Assembly: GCF_900108855.1 (NCBI RefSeq)
Contig: NZ_FNXY01000006.1
Span: 1 to 64,000, forward strand
DNA from: Dyadobacter koreensis
GTDB taxonomy: Bacteria; Bacteroidota; Bacteroidia; Cytophagales; Spirosomataceae
Direction: 5' to 3'
Length of the DNA stretch: 64,000 nucleotides
Shown: positions 8,336-17,233 of the stretch, piece after piece
Position numbering within the stretch: position 1 is the first letter of the stretch
Layout: the number at the start of each line of letters is the position of its first letter
The notes under the pieces: generated by a model
What the model saw: the letters and a program-made list of their open reading frames with translations, nothing else
Database searches by the model: none
Told to the model about the DNA's origin: nothing
Position numbers and translations under genes: made by a program

Positions 8336-11300
8336 TTATTGTTTAACCACCCGGTGTGTTGATATACTTCCATCCATATACGTGATTTGAATCATGTATA
8401 ACCCTGCGGAAATCTTGTTCGCTGCGATCTTTCTTTGCGGGCTTGACTGGTGGACAAGTGTTCCTGTACTATCATATATCTTGATATTCAGAACCGTTGA
8501 AATATCATCAATTAATAGATTAATATTTTCCCCGATTGTAATTGGGTTTGGATAAATCGACACCTTAGAATCAGTTCCAAAAATTAAGCTTTGGATACGG
8601 CTATATGCAAAAGTGCCATCTGAATCAATCATTTTTATCCGGTAGAGATTTTCTCCGTGGGATTGCGCCCCAATCACTGGTAGGCTATCTGTAAATGAGT
8701 ATCTCTGAGTACCGTTGTTTTCGCCTTGTGATGGGACTGAACCAAGTTTCAACCACTGTTTACCATTTATACTCCTTTCAATTTCAAACCTGTCACTGTT
8801 TGTTTCCATTGTCGTTTTCCAGCTGAGCAATGCAGATTGTTCGTACTTGACAGCATTAAATTCAGTTAAAGTTACCGGAAGCGGAGGTTCTTCTGAAATT
8901 AATGCTAATGTGGATGCCGCGATACTGCCAGTTGGAGCTAGTGCTGTACAAGGCACTGCCTGCCCTGCATAATTATAACAGTATGAGACTCTGACATTAC
9001 CGGACGCGTCATTGTTATGGAGGCTTTTTAACCGGCTGAATATATCATATTCATAATGTATTACTTTGCCGGCTGGATCTGTAATGCTGCTATTGCCGAC
9101 AAGTGCATTGTAAGTATAAGTTGTCACCATAGCCTGACCCGCCAGGGCAGTTCTTATTTTATTAAGCTCTGTACGTATATTGGCGTCCGTAGCAGTAGCA
9201 GCATTATCTAATATAGGTTGTGATATCTGTGACTGCACTGTACTAAAGTCACTCCCTAATACTTTTGCCACAATATATTGCCCTTGGTATCCCCACAGAT
9301 AAGTTTCTTTAACATCGCCTGGCTTTTGTTGTTCCAAAAGATTCCCCTGATTATCATACTGATTAAAGTTTTGCCTTGTTTCAATAGGATTTGTTCCATT
9401 TTTGACCTGTATGTTTTGAGGTACGTAGATACCGGTAAATGGCGCGTAGTAGTTGGTATGAACCAAATTAACCTGAACACCACTAACCGATGTTGTAGTT
9501 TCAATTACCGGAGCAATGATGTGTTTATTTGCCATTGCCAGGTTTACTGGGTCTGACGGGTAGTCATGAGGATATTTATTGCTTACCAATACAGTTTGGG
9601 CCTTGCTATTTAAAAAGCTTTGGGTTGACATTAATCTGTTTGCGGCATAGGTATAACTTGTCGCTTTAGCTATTGATCCACCTTGATCGTAGTTAGTTAC
9701 CGTTTTAGTTTTAAGGTATGGATAGTAAACATAAATTAAAGTAGCAGTGTAACGAAGCGAAGGATAATTAACAGAGAATATGGGATTAGGGATAAATTTT
9801 ATTCTTCTGACATTATTGTTAAAGCGGCCGGCGTCGTCATTGTAATTGTACACCGAATTTTGAACAAGTGTGTTCGTACTATTATACGCCCCTTCGCTCA
9901 AAAGCTGCCCTCTTTCTAACTCAAGACTATTCATTTCATCTTCTTTCCAAAATTCTCCTACATTGGAATTATCAGAAACGTAGTTTTCGGCAGGATTATC
10001 ATGATATCCATTATCGAAATTTTTAAATTTAAAAACTGTGTAACTGCCATCCAGGTTTAGCTCAGTTACTTCCGAATAAGAAATGTGGCTGCCTTTATTG
10101 TAGGTTACAGCATTCATAGGGTCTGTACTATATTGCCTGTACGTCATTGTACCTGTGAAATTGGGTTGACTTGACGTTCCAACATATCTTGCGGGGGCAG
10201 TTACAGTTCCGCTAAAAAAAGCATAATGAAGGGGTTGAAAACTTAACACTCCACTCGAAGAGCTGCCGCCGGTTGCATAATCTTTTTTGTAATAATATTT
10301 TTTTTCGGTGGCTTTATGATTTGCAAAATCATAATCGGAGATCCTTTTTATGCGCAATCCACCAGTGTATTGAATACCGCCCGTATTTTCCAGAATGGAT
10401 GCAGGCCAATATTTTGCTTCACGGCCATAGTCATTATTTTCATATTCGTATTCGGTATATCCACCGGTTGGATAAGTAATTTTTGTTAAAATTTCTGCTT
10501 GTGTATAATTGACATCCGGTTTTCGCGAGTTAAGGTACAATTGCCGTTCCGTTGCACTATTAAAAAGATTATAATAGTATATAGGGTCGGTTGAGCTCAT
10601 ATATAAATCGCCTTTATTATTGTAAAAGCCCCAATCATCGGTTTTAAATGAAAGGTATGCAGGCAATGGTACAGCGGTATTATATCCAAACTGATAAGGT
10701 GGCATACTTTCAGTCCCTGCTTTTGTAGTAAGCGTAAGTAGTTTCAGACGGGTTGACGTTGAATTGGTATAACCAAATTCAACGGTCTTTTTTAAGGTAC
10801 CTGCTGTTGTTGATACTTCTACCTTGTCAAGCTTATTAGGAAATCTTCCGGACAGAGTGGCATCCTTAACTTGTGGATATGCGTAAAAGTAAATTTGACT
10901 GTTTAAATCTGTTGGTGAACTACAATTTACCGAGAAATTATAACCTAGCTGCGAACTGGCTGTGCTCCAGGTAAACTTAACTTTACTGGCAGGTGTAATG
11001 ATTTCATCCAGATAGCAGGGATGGAAAAGTGTACTTTTAATTACTTTTCCTTTCGGAAAATTATCATTGTCTGCCCAGGAATTAGGTGCTATAATGCGGT
11101 CACTTACAGATATTTCATTGGTAATATAAAACTTATCTCTAATGTAATTTAAATCAATTTTATATCCGTTTGGAGACAAAATTGAAGTTAAGTACCAGCT
11201 AGTAGCAACCGTATTCTGGTTATTAACATCGAATACACCATAGCCCATTCCAGGTCTTGTAAATTCAATGGATGGATCAGTCCCACCAAATGTGTATTTT

Positions 11301-12052
11301 ACACCTTTGCTATCTGTCAGGGTGAACTTATATATAAAATTAGCTTGGGTAATAATATTGCTGTATGGTGTTGTTGTACATCCACTAGGCGTTTGAGTTT
11401 CTGCGGGGATGGTGAAACTTTTGCTGACTAGAACCTCTTTTTCCACCAGTATGTCTTCTCCCTGCGCAGTCTTGATCCGAAATCCATCGTTTTGGTCAAT
11501 ATAAAATTTGCCCGAAGTCCCCCCGAAATTATAAGCATATTCATCATATCTTCCATTATTATTAGTAAATATGGTCTGTGTCTTTATATGATTTTGCATT
11601 TTTGCATTTGAACTCCAATCAGCATCAGCCGTAGGATTAAAATCGACTGGTATAGGAGTACCGGAAGGGAAATTATTTTGGGTTACACCTCTGGATATAC
11701 GCGTAATTACACCTCCATTATTTAGTGAAAACCCATTCCCAACAGGTCCAGGAAACACGTCGGGCTTACTTCCGTTAGCGTGATGGTATTGAAGTGAGAT
11801 ATTAACGGATAAGTCCTTAAAAGATACTTGATGAATAGGTACGTTGATATCAGGTGTTCCTGTATATTGGCTAACCGGAGTGTTGCCATATACAAGAACA
11901 GATGAAGCCACGGGCGATGAAGTGAGAATACTTTGACTAGCATATTTGTTGTTTTCTACTTTTTGTTGTCCATATAAAAAATATGGGAACAAGAGTAAGA
12001 AGCCCGTCAGAATCTGCACGGACAGACTATCTGTCTTAGGGATAAAAATCAT
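8336..12052 (-). CDS. large RHS-associated cell-surface protein with T9SS sorting domain
   Basis: A 1238-residue exported protein that precedes the RHS gene by 25 bases and is almost certainly co-transcribed. It has a hydrophobic N terminus (ILTGFLLLFPYFLYG), then an N-terminal region typical of RHS-partner proteins in Bacteroidota (GTPDINVPIHQVSFKDLSVN, GFSLNNGGVITR). Scattered YD-like motifs follow. Near the end is a fibronectin-like segment (LLSWKTTMETNSDRFEIERS, LYRIKMIDSDG). The last 75 residues form a type A T9SS sorting domain (IYPNPITIGENINL, ISAGLYMIQI). It should therefore be secreted by the type IX system and attached outside, perhaps presenting or encasing the downstream RHS toxin. 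Confidence 0.87.
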   Translation of the reverse strand: MIFIPKTDSLSVQILTGFLLLFPYFLYGQQKVENNKYASQSILTSSPVASSVLVYGNTPVSQYTGTPDINVPIHQVSFKDLSVNISLQYHHANGSKPDVFPGPVGNGFSLNNGGVITRISRGVTQNNFPSGTPIPVDFNPTADADWSSNAKMQNHIKTQTIFTNNNGRYDEYAYNFGGTSGKFYIDQNDGFRIKTAQGEDILVEKEVLVSKSFTIPAETQTPSGCTTTPYSNIITQANFIYKFTLTDSKGVKYTFGGTDPSIEFTRPGMGYGVFDVNNQNTVATSWYLTSILSPNGYKIDLNYIRDKFYITNEISVSDRIIAPNSWADNDNFPKGKVIKSTLFHPCYLDEIITPASKVKFTWSTASSQLGYNFSVNCSSPTDLNSQIYFYAYPQVKDATLSGRFPNKLDKVEVSTTAGTLKKTVEFGYTNSTSTRLKLLTLTTKAGTESMPPYQFGYNTAVPLPAYLSFKTDDWGFYNNKGDLYMSSTDPIYYYNLFNSATERQLYLNSRKPDVNYTQAEILTKITYPTGGYTEYEYENNDYGREAKYWPASILENTGGIQYTGGLRIKRISDYDFANHKATEKKYYYKKDYATGGSSSSGVLSFQPLHYAFFSGTVTAPARYVGTSSQPNFTGTMTYRQYSTDPMNAVTYNKGSHISYSEVTELNLDGSYTVFKFKNFDNGYHDNPAENYVSDNSNVGEFWKEDEMNSLELERGQLLSEGAYNSTNTLVQNSVYNYNDDAGRFNNNVRRIKFIPNPIFSVNYPSLRYTATLIYVYYPYLKTKTVTNYDQGGSIAKATSYTYAANRLMSTQSFLNSKAQTVLVSNKYPHDYPSDPVNLAMANKHIIAPVIETTTSVSGVQVNLVHTNYYAPFTGIYVPQNIQVKNGTNPIETRQNFNQYDNQGNLLEQQKPGDVKETYLWGYQGQYIVAKVLGSDFSTVQSQISQPILDNAATATDANIRTELNKIRTALAGQAMVTTYTYNALVGNSSITDPAGKVIHYEYDIFSRLKSLHNNDASGNVRVSYCYNYAGQAVPCTALAPTGSIAASTLALISEEPPLPVTLTEFNAVKYEQSALLSWKTTMETNSDRFEIERSINGKQWLKLGSVPSQGENNGTQRYSFTDSLPVIGAQSHGENLYRIKMIDSDGTFAYSRIQSLIFGTDSKVSIYPNPITIGENINLLIDDISTVLNIKIYDSTGTLVHQSSPQRKIAANKISAGLYMIQITYMDGSISTHRVVKQ

Positions 12053-12471
12053 TTGATAGAGAATTTGTTAAAAATTTAACGGGTTTAATTTAATTTTGGC
12101 AAGGCTCCGCTGCTGAACAAAATCTGGTTCGTTCAGAACTAGCAGAAAATTTTCTGTGGTACATACTGATCGATATGTGATCGAGTCAGTTGATTAATTT
12201 TAAACTTGCTAAAAGCCTGAGGGAAAAGATTAAAGAAGATTGCTATATAATAAGTGCTTTATAGCGTAGAAAAGTTCGTAGAAGTAAAGATTTCATACAT
12301 TTAAGAAATTTTTGTTGAGTAGATAAGAACTATAAGAAGTCCCGGCAAAGTGCCAACTAGGAGCGGGGCTTTTTTTTATAAACTTAGGTTATAATCGGTC
12401 ACAAAGTCAATTAATATATATTAACTAATGATTTAATATATATTAAGTCGTATCACTATTTCAAGATTAGC
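12053..12471 (+). other. intergenic region with an orphan terminator
   Basis: No protein gene is recognised in these 419 bases. They should carry the leftward promoter of the RHS pair. A plus-strand terminator-like hairpin lies at 12338-12378, although no plus-strand gene precedes it. Confidence 0.5.
12338..12378 (+). terminator. rho-independent terminator-like hairpin
   Basis: AGTCCCG (12338-12344) pairs with CGGGGCT (12364-12370) in a seven-pair stem with one G-U pair, followed by eight T residues. A nested GGCA-aag-TGCC can also form. On the plus strand there is no gene upstream. On the minus strand it lies about 95 bases past the crp-like stop but lacks a T-run. It could end a small plus-strand RNA. 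Confidence 0.6.
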
Positions 12472-13029
12472 TTACCTGTTTTGTGACCGGAGTTTAGAGA
12501 GATATTCTTTCGTTATTCCTAAGAAGCGAGCAAGGTGATGGAGTTTTATGTGATTTAGAGCATACTTGTGATTTGTGGCAAACCAGTCATATGAATTAAT
12601 CCTAGGATTTGTGATTACTCTTTGATACTCCCTTTTTCCAGAAATATATTTCTTGTACAGCCGATTGACCAGTTGTTTAAATTCGGGAGAGTTATTTATA
12701 AGATTGAGATAATCAGCTTTTTTTATTTCAATAAGAAGAGAGGGCCCAGTTGTTTCCAAGTATTCTTCGGAAGCTTCGTCAAGAAAGAAACTATCTTCAC
12801 TGATTGCAAAGTCACCTTTTGAAAAAAACCAGTTTGTATTTTCTTCTCCATCGACAATGGAATACCGTCTGATAACACCTTCCCTGATGAAATATATTCT
12901 GTCTTGAATTTGCAGGGTAGATAATAAAATCCTAGGAGAAGCAACATTTATTAGTGTTGAGACTGATCGAATATCGTTAATATTTTTAAGGTCGATCGAT
13001 GGTTTTAATAATTTGATAAATTCATCCAT
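12472..13029 (-). CDS. Crp/Fnr family transcriptional regulator
   Basis: The 185-residue protein has the cyclic-nucleotide-binding beta-barrel layout: IYFIREGVIRRYSIVDGEENTNWFFSKGDF (45-74), with the aromatic phrase typical of Bacteroidota Crp-like proteins. Its C-terminal helix-turn-helix ends HHLARFLGITKEYLSKLR. The DNA-binding part is short but complete. It lacks the Arg and Ser phosphate contacts of true Crp, so cAMP binding is doubtful. It stands alone, divergent from a short ORF at 13131. Confidence 0.85.
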   Translation of the reverse strand: MDEFIKLLKPSIDLKNINDIRSVSTLINVASPRILLSTLQIQDRIYFIREGVIRRYSIVDGEENTNWFFSKGDFAISEDSFFLDEASEEYLETTGPSLLIEIKKADYLNLINNSPEFKQLVNRLYKKYISGKREYQRVITNPRINSYDWFATNHKYALNHIKLHHLARFLGITKEYLSKLRSQNR

Positions 13030-13082
13030 TTGGGTACGTTCTCTCTCAGATCAATCTCACAAGTTAGTAGAATAAATATGAC

Positions 13083-13112
13083 TTTATATAGAAGTAGTTT
13101 AGGTTAATTTTG
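13083..13112 (+). promoter_or_regulatory. possible Bacteroidota-type promoter
   Basis: TAATTTTG at 13105-13112 fits the -7 consensus TAnnTTTG. TTTA at 13083-13086, 18 bases upstream, resembles the -33 TTTG. A transcript would start near 13119 and reach the 43-codon ORF at 13131. Confidence 0.35.
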
Positions 13113-13130
13113 GAAAGTAATAATAAAAAA

Positions 13131-13262
13131 ATGAAAAACGTGAGTTATTTCAATGATTATAACCACGATCCGATTGAGAATCCCAAGCACAATACAAAGG
13201 AACGGCCACATTTAACGCTGGGGCTTCTAAAAGAATATAGTTCAAGCACAAGCTTTTTGTGA
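13131..13262 (+). CDS. small hypothetical ORF (43 aa)
   Basis: This frame begins MKNVSYFNDYNHDPIENPKH, includes TKERPHLTLGLLKEY and stops at 13262. It has an A-rich leader and a plausible promoter box just upstream, which is the main support. No family is recognised, and it could be the 5' remnant of a longer decayed gene, since the sequence after it is uninformative. Confidence 0.3.
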   Translation: MKNVSYFNDYNHDPIENPKHNTKERPHLTLGLLKEYSSSTSFL

Positions 13263-13883
13263 AATCATTAGTATTTAACGACCCATCTATGTTAAGTGAA
13301 AAAACAAAGAAGAAGTGGGTAGCAGCCGTTCCGTGAAAATTCTTAGATTAGTCCAAGGAGAACGCACTTTCTAGACTGCGGATTTTGACCAACGCTTAAT
13401 GTCCTTTCTCAACATTATCCTGATGGTGTAAAAATTATGGTTAATAAAATTGGAGTGGTTATCGTGATTGATATTATAAGTGCCTTTCAAACTTTCTTAT
13501 ATTCATAATTGTCATCAGGGAAACATTTAAAAAAAATACTCAGATAAGATCGTTCGTCCTACAATATTTAATACATACGAAAACGAGTCGCTTCTTGTAT
13601 GAAATCTCAGATCACAAATCTACTTTTCTCTATTTTAAGTGTTTACCAATGATTGCTGAGAAGGGCTGGGGTTTGTTATAATTTTTTCTTTTAGAGAGTT
13701 TAAAAATATTGAAAAAAAGGAAGTGTATTTAACCTGTGCATACATTTCTGTTCCGCAAATAAAAGTTGAAACCCACGGATGGATTTTTCCTATCAGCACA
13801 TTTACTATGATATGAAAACTATCGTGATTACAGCAGGCACCGCGCATTTATGGAATAAACTTGTTTCGTGGATATTTCCCATG
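13263..13883 (+). other. gene-poor region
   Basis: I see no recognisable gene or RNA in these 620 bases. Composition is AT-rich with scattered stops in all frames; the short frames near 13780-14070 on the plus strand are antisense to the real minus-strand gene there. Confidence 0.5.
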
Positions 13884-14183
13884 TTAGCTTTTCGGCCTGT
13901 TTGGAAACTTCGGCTTCCAAACAGGCTGGCTTTGAATCTCCTTTTCATGAGGGGCCAGCGTTGCCAGAAACAATTCGGCTGCATTGTGGTAATCGTTTCG
14001 CCCGGCTTTGTAATTGTGAAAAGTATCAACCGATTGCGCGACCATATCAAAGTATTTTTTATTTAAGGTAATAAGCTCCTGAGGGCTCATATCGGGCGAA
14101 GCGTCTATTTTATTTTTGATCAGCTGAAGGCGGCTATGTAGGGCGTGCGCGAAAATGGAGTAGTTTTTGCTTATTTGTTGCAT
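13884..14183 (-). CDS. hypothetical small protein downstream of the polymerase gene
   Basis: A 99-residue, largely helical protein (MQQISKNYSIFAHALHSRLQ, ELITLNKKYFDMVAQSVDTF) of unknown family. It starts 15 bases after the polymerase gene stop on the same strand, so it is likely translated from the same message. Its last codons (PVWKPKFPNRPKS) are written across a perfect 12-bp inverted repeat at 13895-13926. It may be an accessory factor of the polymerase, but only position suggests that. Confidence 0.6.
   Translation of the reverse strand: MQQISKNYSIFAHALHSRLQLIKNKIDASPDMSPQELITLNKKYFDMVAQSVDTFHNYKAGRNDYHNAAELFLATLAPHEKEIQSQPVWKPKFPNRPKS
13895..13926. repeat. 12-bp perfect inverted repeat
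   Basis: GCCTGTTTGGAA at 13895-13906 and TTCCAAACAGGC at 13915-13926 flank an 8-base loop. The hairpin overlaps the last codons of the 99-aa gene. No T-run follows in the direction of transcription, so it may stabilise the 3' end of the message rather than end it. Confidence 0.6.
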
Positions 14184-14198
14184 GGTGTATATTGTTTT

Positions 14199-17140
14199 TT
14201 AATCGGTGATTTTGGGATTTGGTTTCAAAGGCATTTTAAAAAAAGAAATTACATTAATGCTGTGGTGACCGTACTCATTGGTAATTTTTCCTTCGATCTG
14301 ATAAACCCCCATTCCTTTAAAATCACTGGTTTCTAGGCTTTTGGGGAAGTGAACCGTATCAAAAAAGGTATTGGCACGGTCCAGAAACGAGCCGAACTTC
14401 ATGATTTTTCCGCTTTGTGTGGGAACAGTCTTATAGGTCACAAGCTCACCCAGAACAGTAATGGTCCTTCCTGTGTAAAACTTCATATGTGCAGCCATAA
14501 TGTCCCTTTGACAATCTGCCTGGATCAGATCAAAAAATGATCCGGAAACAGGTAGCTCCAAAAGTTCCAATTCATCATAAAGGTGCTCTACTAGGGTATA
14601 TTCAAATTTAGGAAGCATATGCATTTTTGCAGGCGCATCAAAAAGTTGGGGCTGCCTGGATTTATTTTCTACCCTGCCACAGATGTAGTGCGCTTCCCAA
14701 TGCATAGCCGTTTTAACGCTCCCTGTGAAATTCAGAGCTCCTGCCCGGATTAGAATACTGACCTGAATCACCGGCAGCGCTGTTCTTAAAATAAAGTTTT
14801 CAAGGCTTTTATATTCCCCCTTTTTTTCTCTTTCTTCCAAGAGGATTTTGATCGTATTTTCTTCCAAAGACTTGATCGCCGTGAAACCCAGATAAATGTC
14901 TTTTCCGTAAAGGGAGGTTCGCAGCTGGCTTTTGTTTACACAGGGGACGTGGATGGTAGCACCTGCATTGCGGGCCTCATTGACATAAGTCCGGCGGTTA
15001 TAAAAGCCTCCTTCGTTGTTAAGCACACTGACCATGAACTCGATGGGAAAATAGGTTTTCAAATACAAACTCTGAAAGCTTTCGACTGCAAAGCTGGCCG
15101 AGTGAGCCTTGGAAAAACTGTAAGCAGCAAAACTTTCCATCTGGCGCCAGACTTCTTTGGCTACGTCTAGCGGGCGTTCCAATGCTACGCAATTCGCGAA
15201 AAACTTAGCCTGGATTTCTTGTAGATGCGAAGAGCCGCGGTGTTTGCCTGACATCGCCCGGCGCAGCACATCGGCATCACCTAAATCCAGGCCCGCAAAA
15301 TAATGGCCGACTTTGATAACATCCTCCTGATAAACCATCACGCCATATGTTTCTTTCAGTTGCTGCTCCATGACCGGGTGAAGATATACGGTGGTTTCAG
15401 AAGCGCGGTGCCGGGCAACAAACTGTTCAAGCATGCCTGAGGATGCAACGCCCGGCCGGATTACAGAGCTAGCCGCAACCAGCGTTCGGTAGTCATCGCA
15501 TTCAAGTTTTTTAATCAACTGGCGCATTGCCGGCGATTCAATATAAAAGCATCCGATCGTATTGGTTGTTTTTAGCTGAGCGCGGATGTTAGGATCGGTA
15601 AAGAACCGGCTCGGCGTAGAGACATCAATCTTTTCACCCGTATTTTCAAGGATGATCTGCTCGCATTCCTTGATGTGGCCAAGTCCCCGCTGGCTTAATA
15701 TGTCGAACTTTTCAAAGCGAAGGTCTTCTGCTACATACATATCAAACTGGGCGGTTGGCATGCCTTTGGGCGGAAAATCAAGAGCCGTGTAATTCGCTAT
15801 CGGCTCTTCGCTGATCAGGATTCCGCACGCATGAATGGTGCGTTGGTTTGGAAAATCTGCCAGCTGCTCAAAATGCTTCATAATTACCGCTGCGGCTTCG
15901 CGGTGGATATAGGGTGAGCCCGGGTCGTGGATCAAAAGATCGATCTCGGTTTTAGATAAACCGTATACCTTTCCCAATTCTCTAATGATGCTTCGGTCCT
16001 GAAAAGTGCTCATGGCCCCCATCAGAGAGGTGTGTTTGGTCTGATAGCGGGTAAAGATGTAGGTAAATATTTCATCACGATCTTTCCAGGAAAAATCAAT
16101 ATCGAAATCGGGAGGCGTTTGGCGCTTTGGATTTAAGAACCGTTCGAAGTAAAGATCCAGCTCAATGGGGCAAACATCGGTAATGCCCAAACAGTAGGCT
16201 ACAATACTATTTGCGCCCGAGCCCCTTCCGACATGCCGAAATTCGCGTGAGGCCGCATAGCGTATAATATCGTAAGTAATAAGAAAGTAAGAAGAAAACT
16301 TCAGCTCGTCGATGATACGCAGCTCTTTAAGTACCCGGGCTTTGGCTTCCGTGTTGTTTTTGCCATACCTACGGATCATGCCCGAGGTAGTGAGCTTTTC
16401 CAGCAGCAGCTTGTCATCATAAGCATTTCCGGTAAAATGCTTTTTGTTTCGAACGATCGTAAAATCAAATTCAAAGCTGCAGCTGTCAAGCAGCCGCTCC
16501 GTCGTTTTTATAATCTCAGGGTAGTATTCATACGTTTTTAAAAGCATTTCTTTGGTGGGCATCTTTTCAGCCGGGTGCGCGAGCATATCGATTGTTAGAT
16601 AACCATACAGAATGTTGTGGTCGATCTCGCGCAGCTGCTGATGCAGCGCGTAATCTTCGCCGCTTCGTACCGTGACCGGCCAGAGCATGACATATTTTTC
16701 AAAGTTACTTCTGGGTTCACGGGCGATCCTGGTCAACTGCCCGGGTTTGATACCGATAAACTCGTTTTCCCGCAGCTCATTGATCTTTTTTGATCCATAA
16801 CTGTAAATGGCATAAGCATGATGAAAAGCAGGAGCCGTTTCGGATAATGGATGTTTATCAAAATTGGCACTGGTCATATGCTGGTTGAGTTCAGCAAAGC
16901 CCGCCGGATTTTTAGCAATTCCGATGTATAGAAATTTATCCTTATTTCGGTATTCCATACCTACTAAACCTTTGATCCCATTGGCCTGGCACTTTTTAAT
17001 GAAAGGGAAAATCCCTGAGCTGTTATTGATATCGGTGAGTACTGCCGTGTCATTCCTTTACTTAAAAGCAGTGTGCTCAGATCCTCTATACTGATGGTTC
17101 CGTAACGTAGACTGTAATAAGAATGGATGTTGAGCAGCAT
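14199..17140 (-). CDS. DNA polymerase III alpha subunit (second, DnaE2/ImuC-like), frameshifted near the start
   Basis: A C-family DNA polymerase that copies DNA, probably in damage-related synthesis given the LexA-like repressor beside it. The natural start is at 17140 (MLLNIHSYYSLRYGTISIED, the opening of the PHP domain). About 28 codons in, near 17050-17060, one base seems missing: the frame then reads TRQYSPIS and stops. The neighbouring frame continues as DTAVLTDINNSSGIFPFIKK and joins the long open frame, which has an internal Met at 16958 and runs 919 residues. In that frame are GRGSGANSIVAYCLGITD and the catalytic PDFDIDFSWKDR, so the polymerase core is intact. Full length would be about 980 residues. 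If the frameshift is real, only a PHP-truncated product can be made. Confidence 0.88.
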
Positions 17141-17186
17141 TTTATTTTTATTCAGTTGTTGATAATCAATTTAGTTTTTTATTTTT

Positions 17187-17201
17187 GGTATTTATAATAC
17201 C
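17187..17201. promoter_or_regulatory. operator 1 of the divergent repressor/polymerase region
   Basis: GGTATTTATAATACC is a perfect 6-3-6 inverted repeat. It sits 23 bases centre to centre from a second, less perfect copy and lies between the divergent polymerase and XRE/S24 genes. It is probably the binding site of that repressor. Confidence 0.7.
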
Positions 17202-17209
17202 GAAAAGAT

Positions 17210-17224
17210 GGTTCTTATAATACC
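17210..17224. promoter_or_regulatory. operator 2 of the divergent repressor/polymerase region
   Basis: GGTTCTTATAATACC keeps the right arm of operator 1 and a partial left arm. It ends nine bases before the XRE/S24 start codon, so bound repressor would cover the start region and shut off its own gene. Confidence 0.65.
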
Positions 17225-17233
17225 AAAAAGAAA

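Noticed and set aside
8311-8373. Longer start of the RHS protein at 8373.
   Set aside because: The extra 21 residues overlap the partner gene's end and spoil the signal peptide, so the start at 8310 is preferred.
13779-14071. Overlapping plus-strand frames of 67-95 codons.
   Set aside because: Antisense to the 99-aa gene, whose minus-strand frame follows the polymerase in operon fashion.
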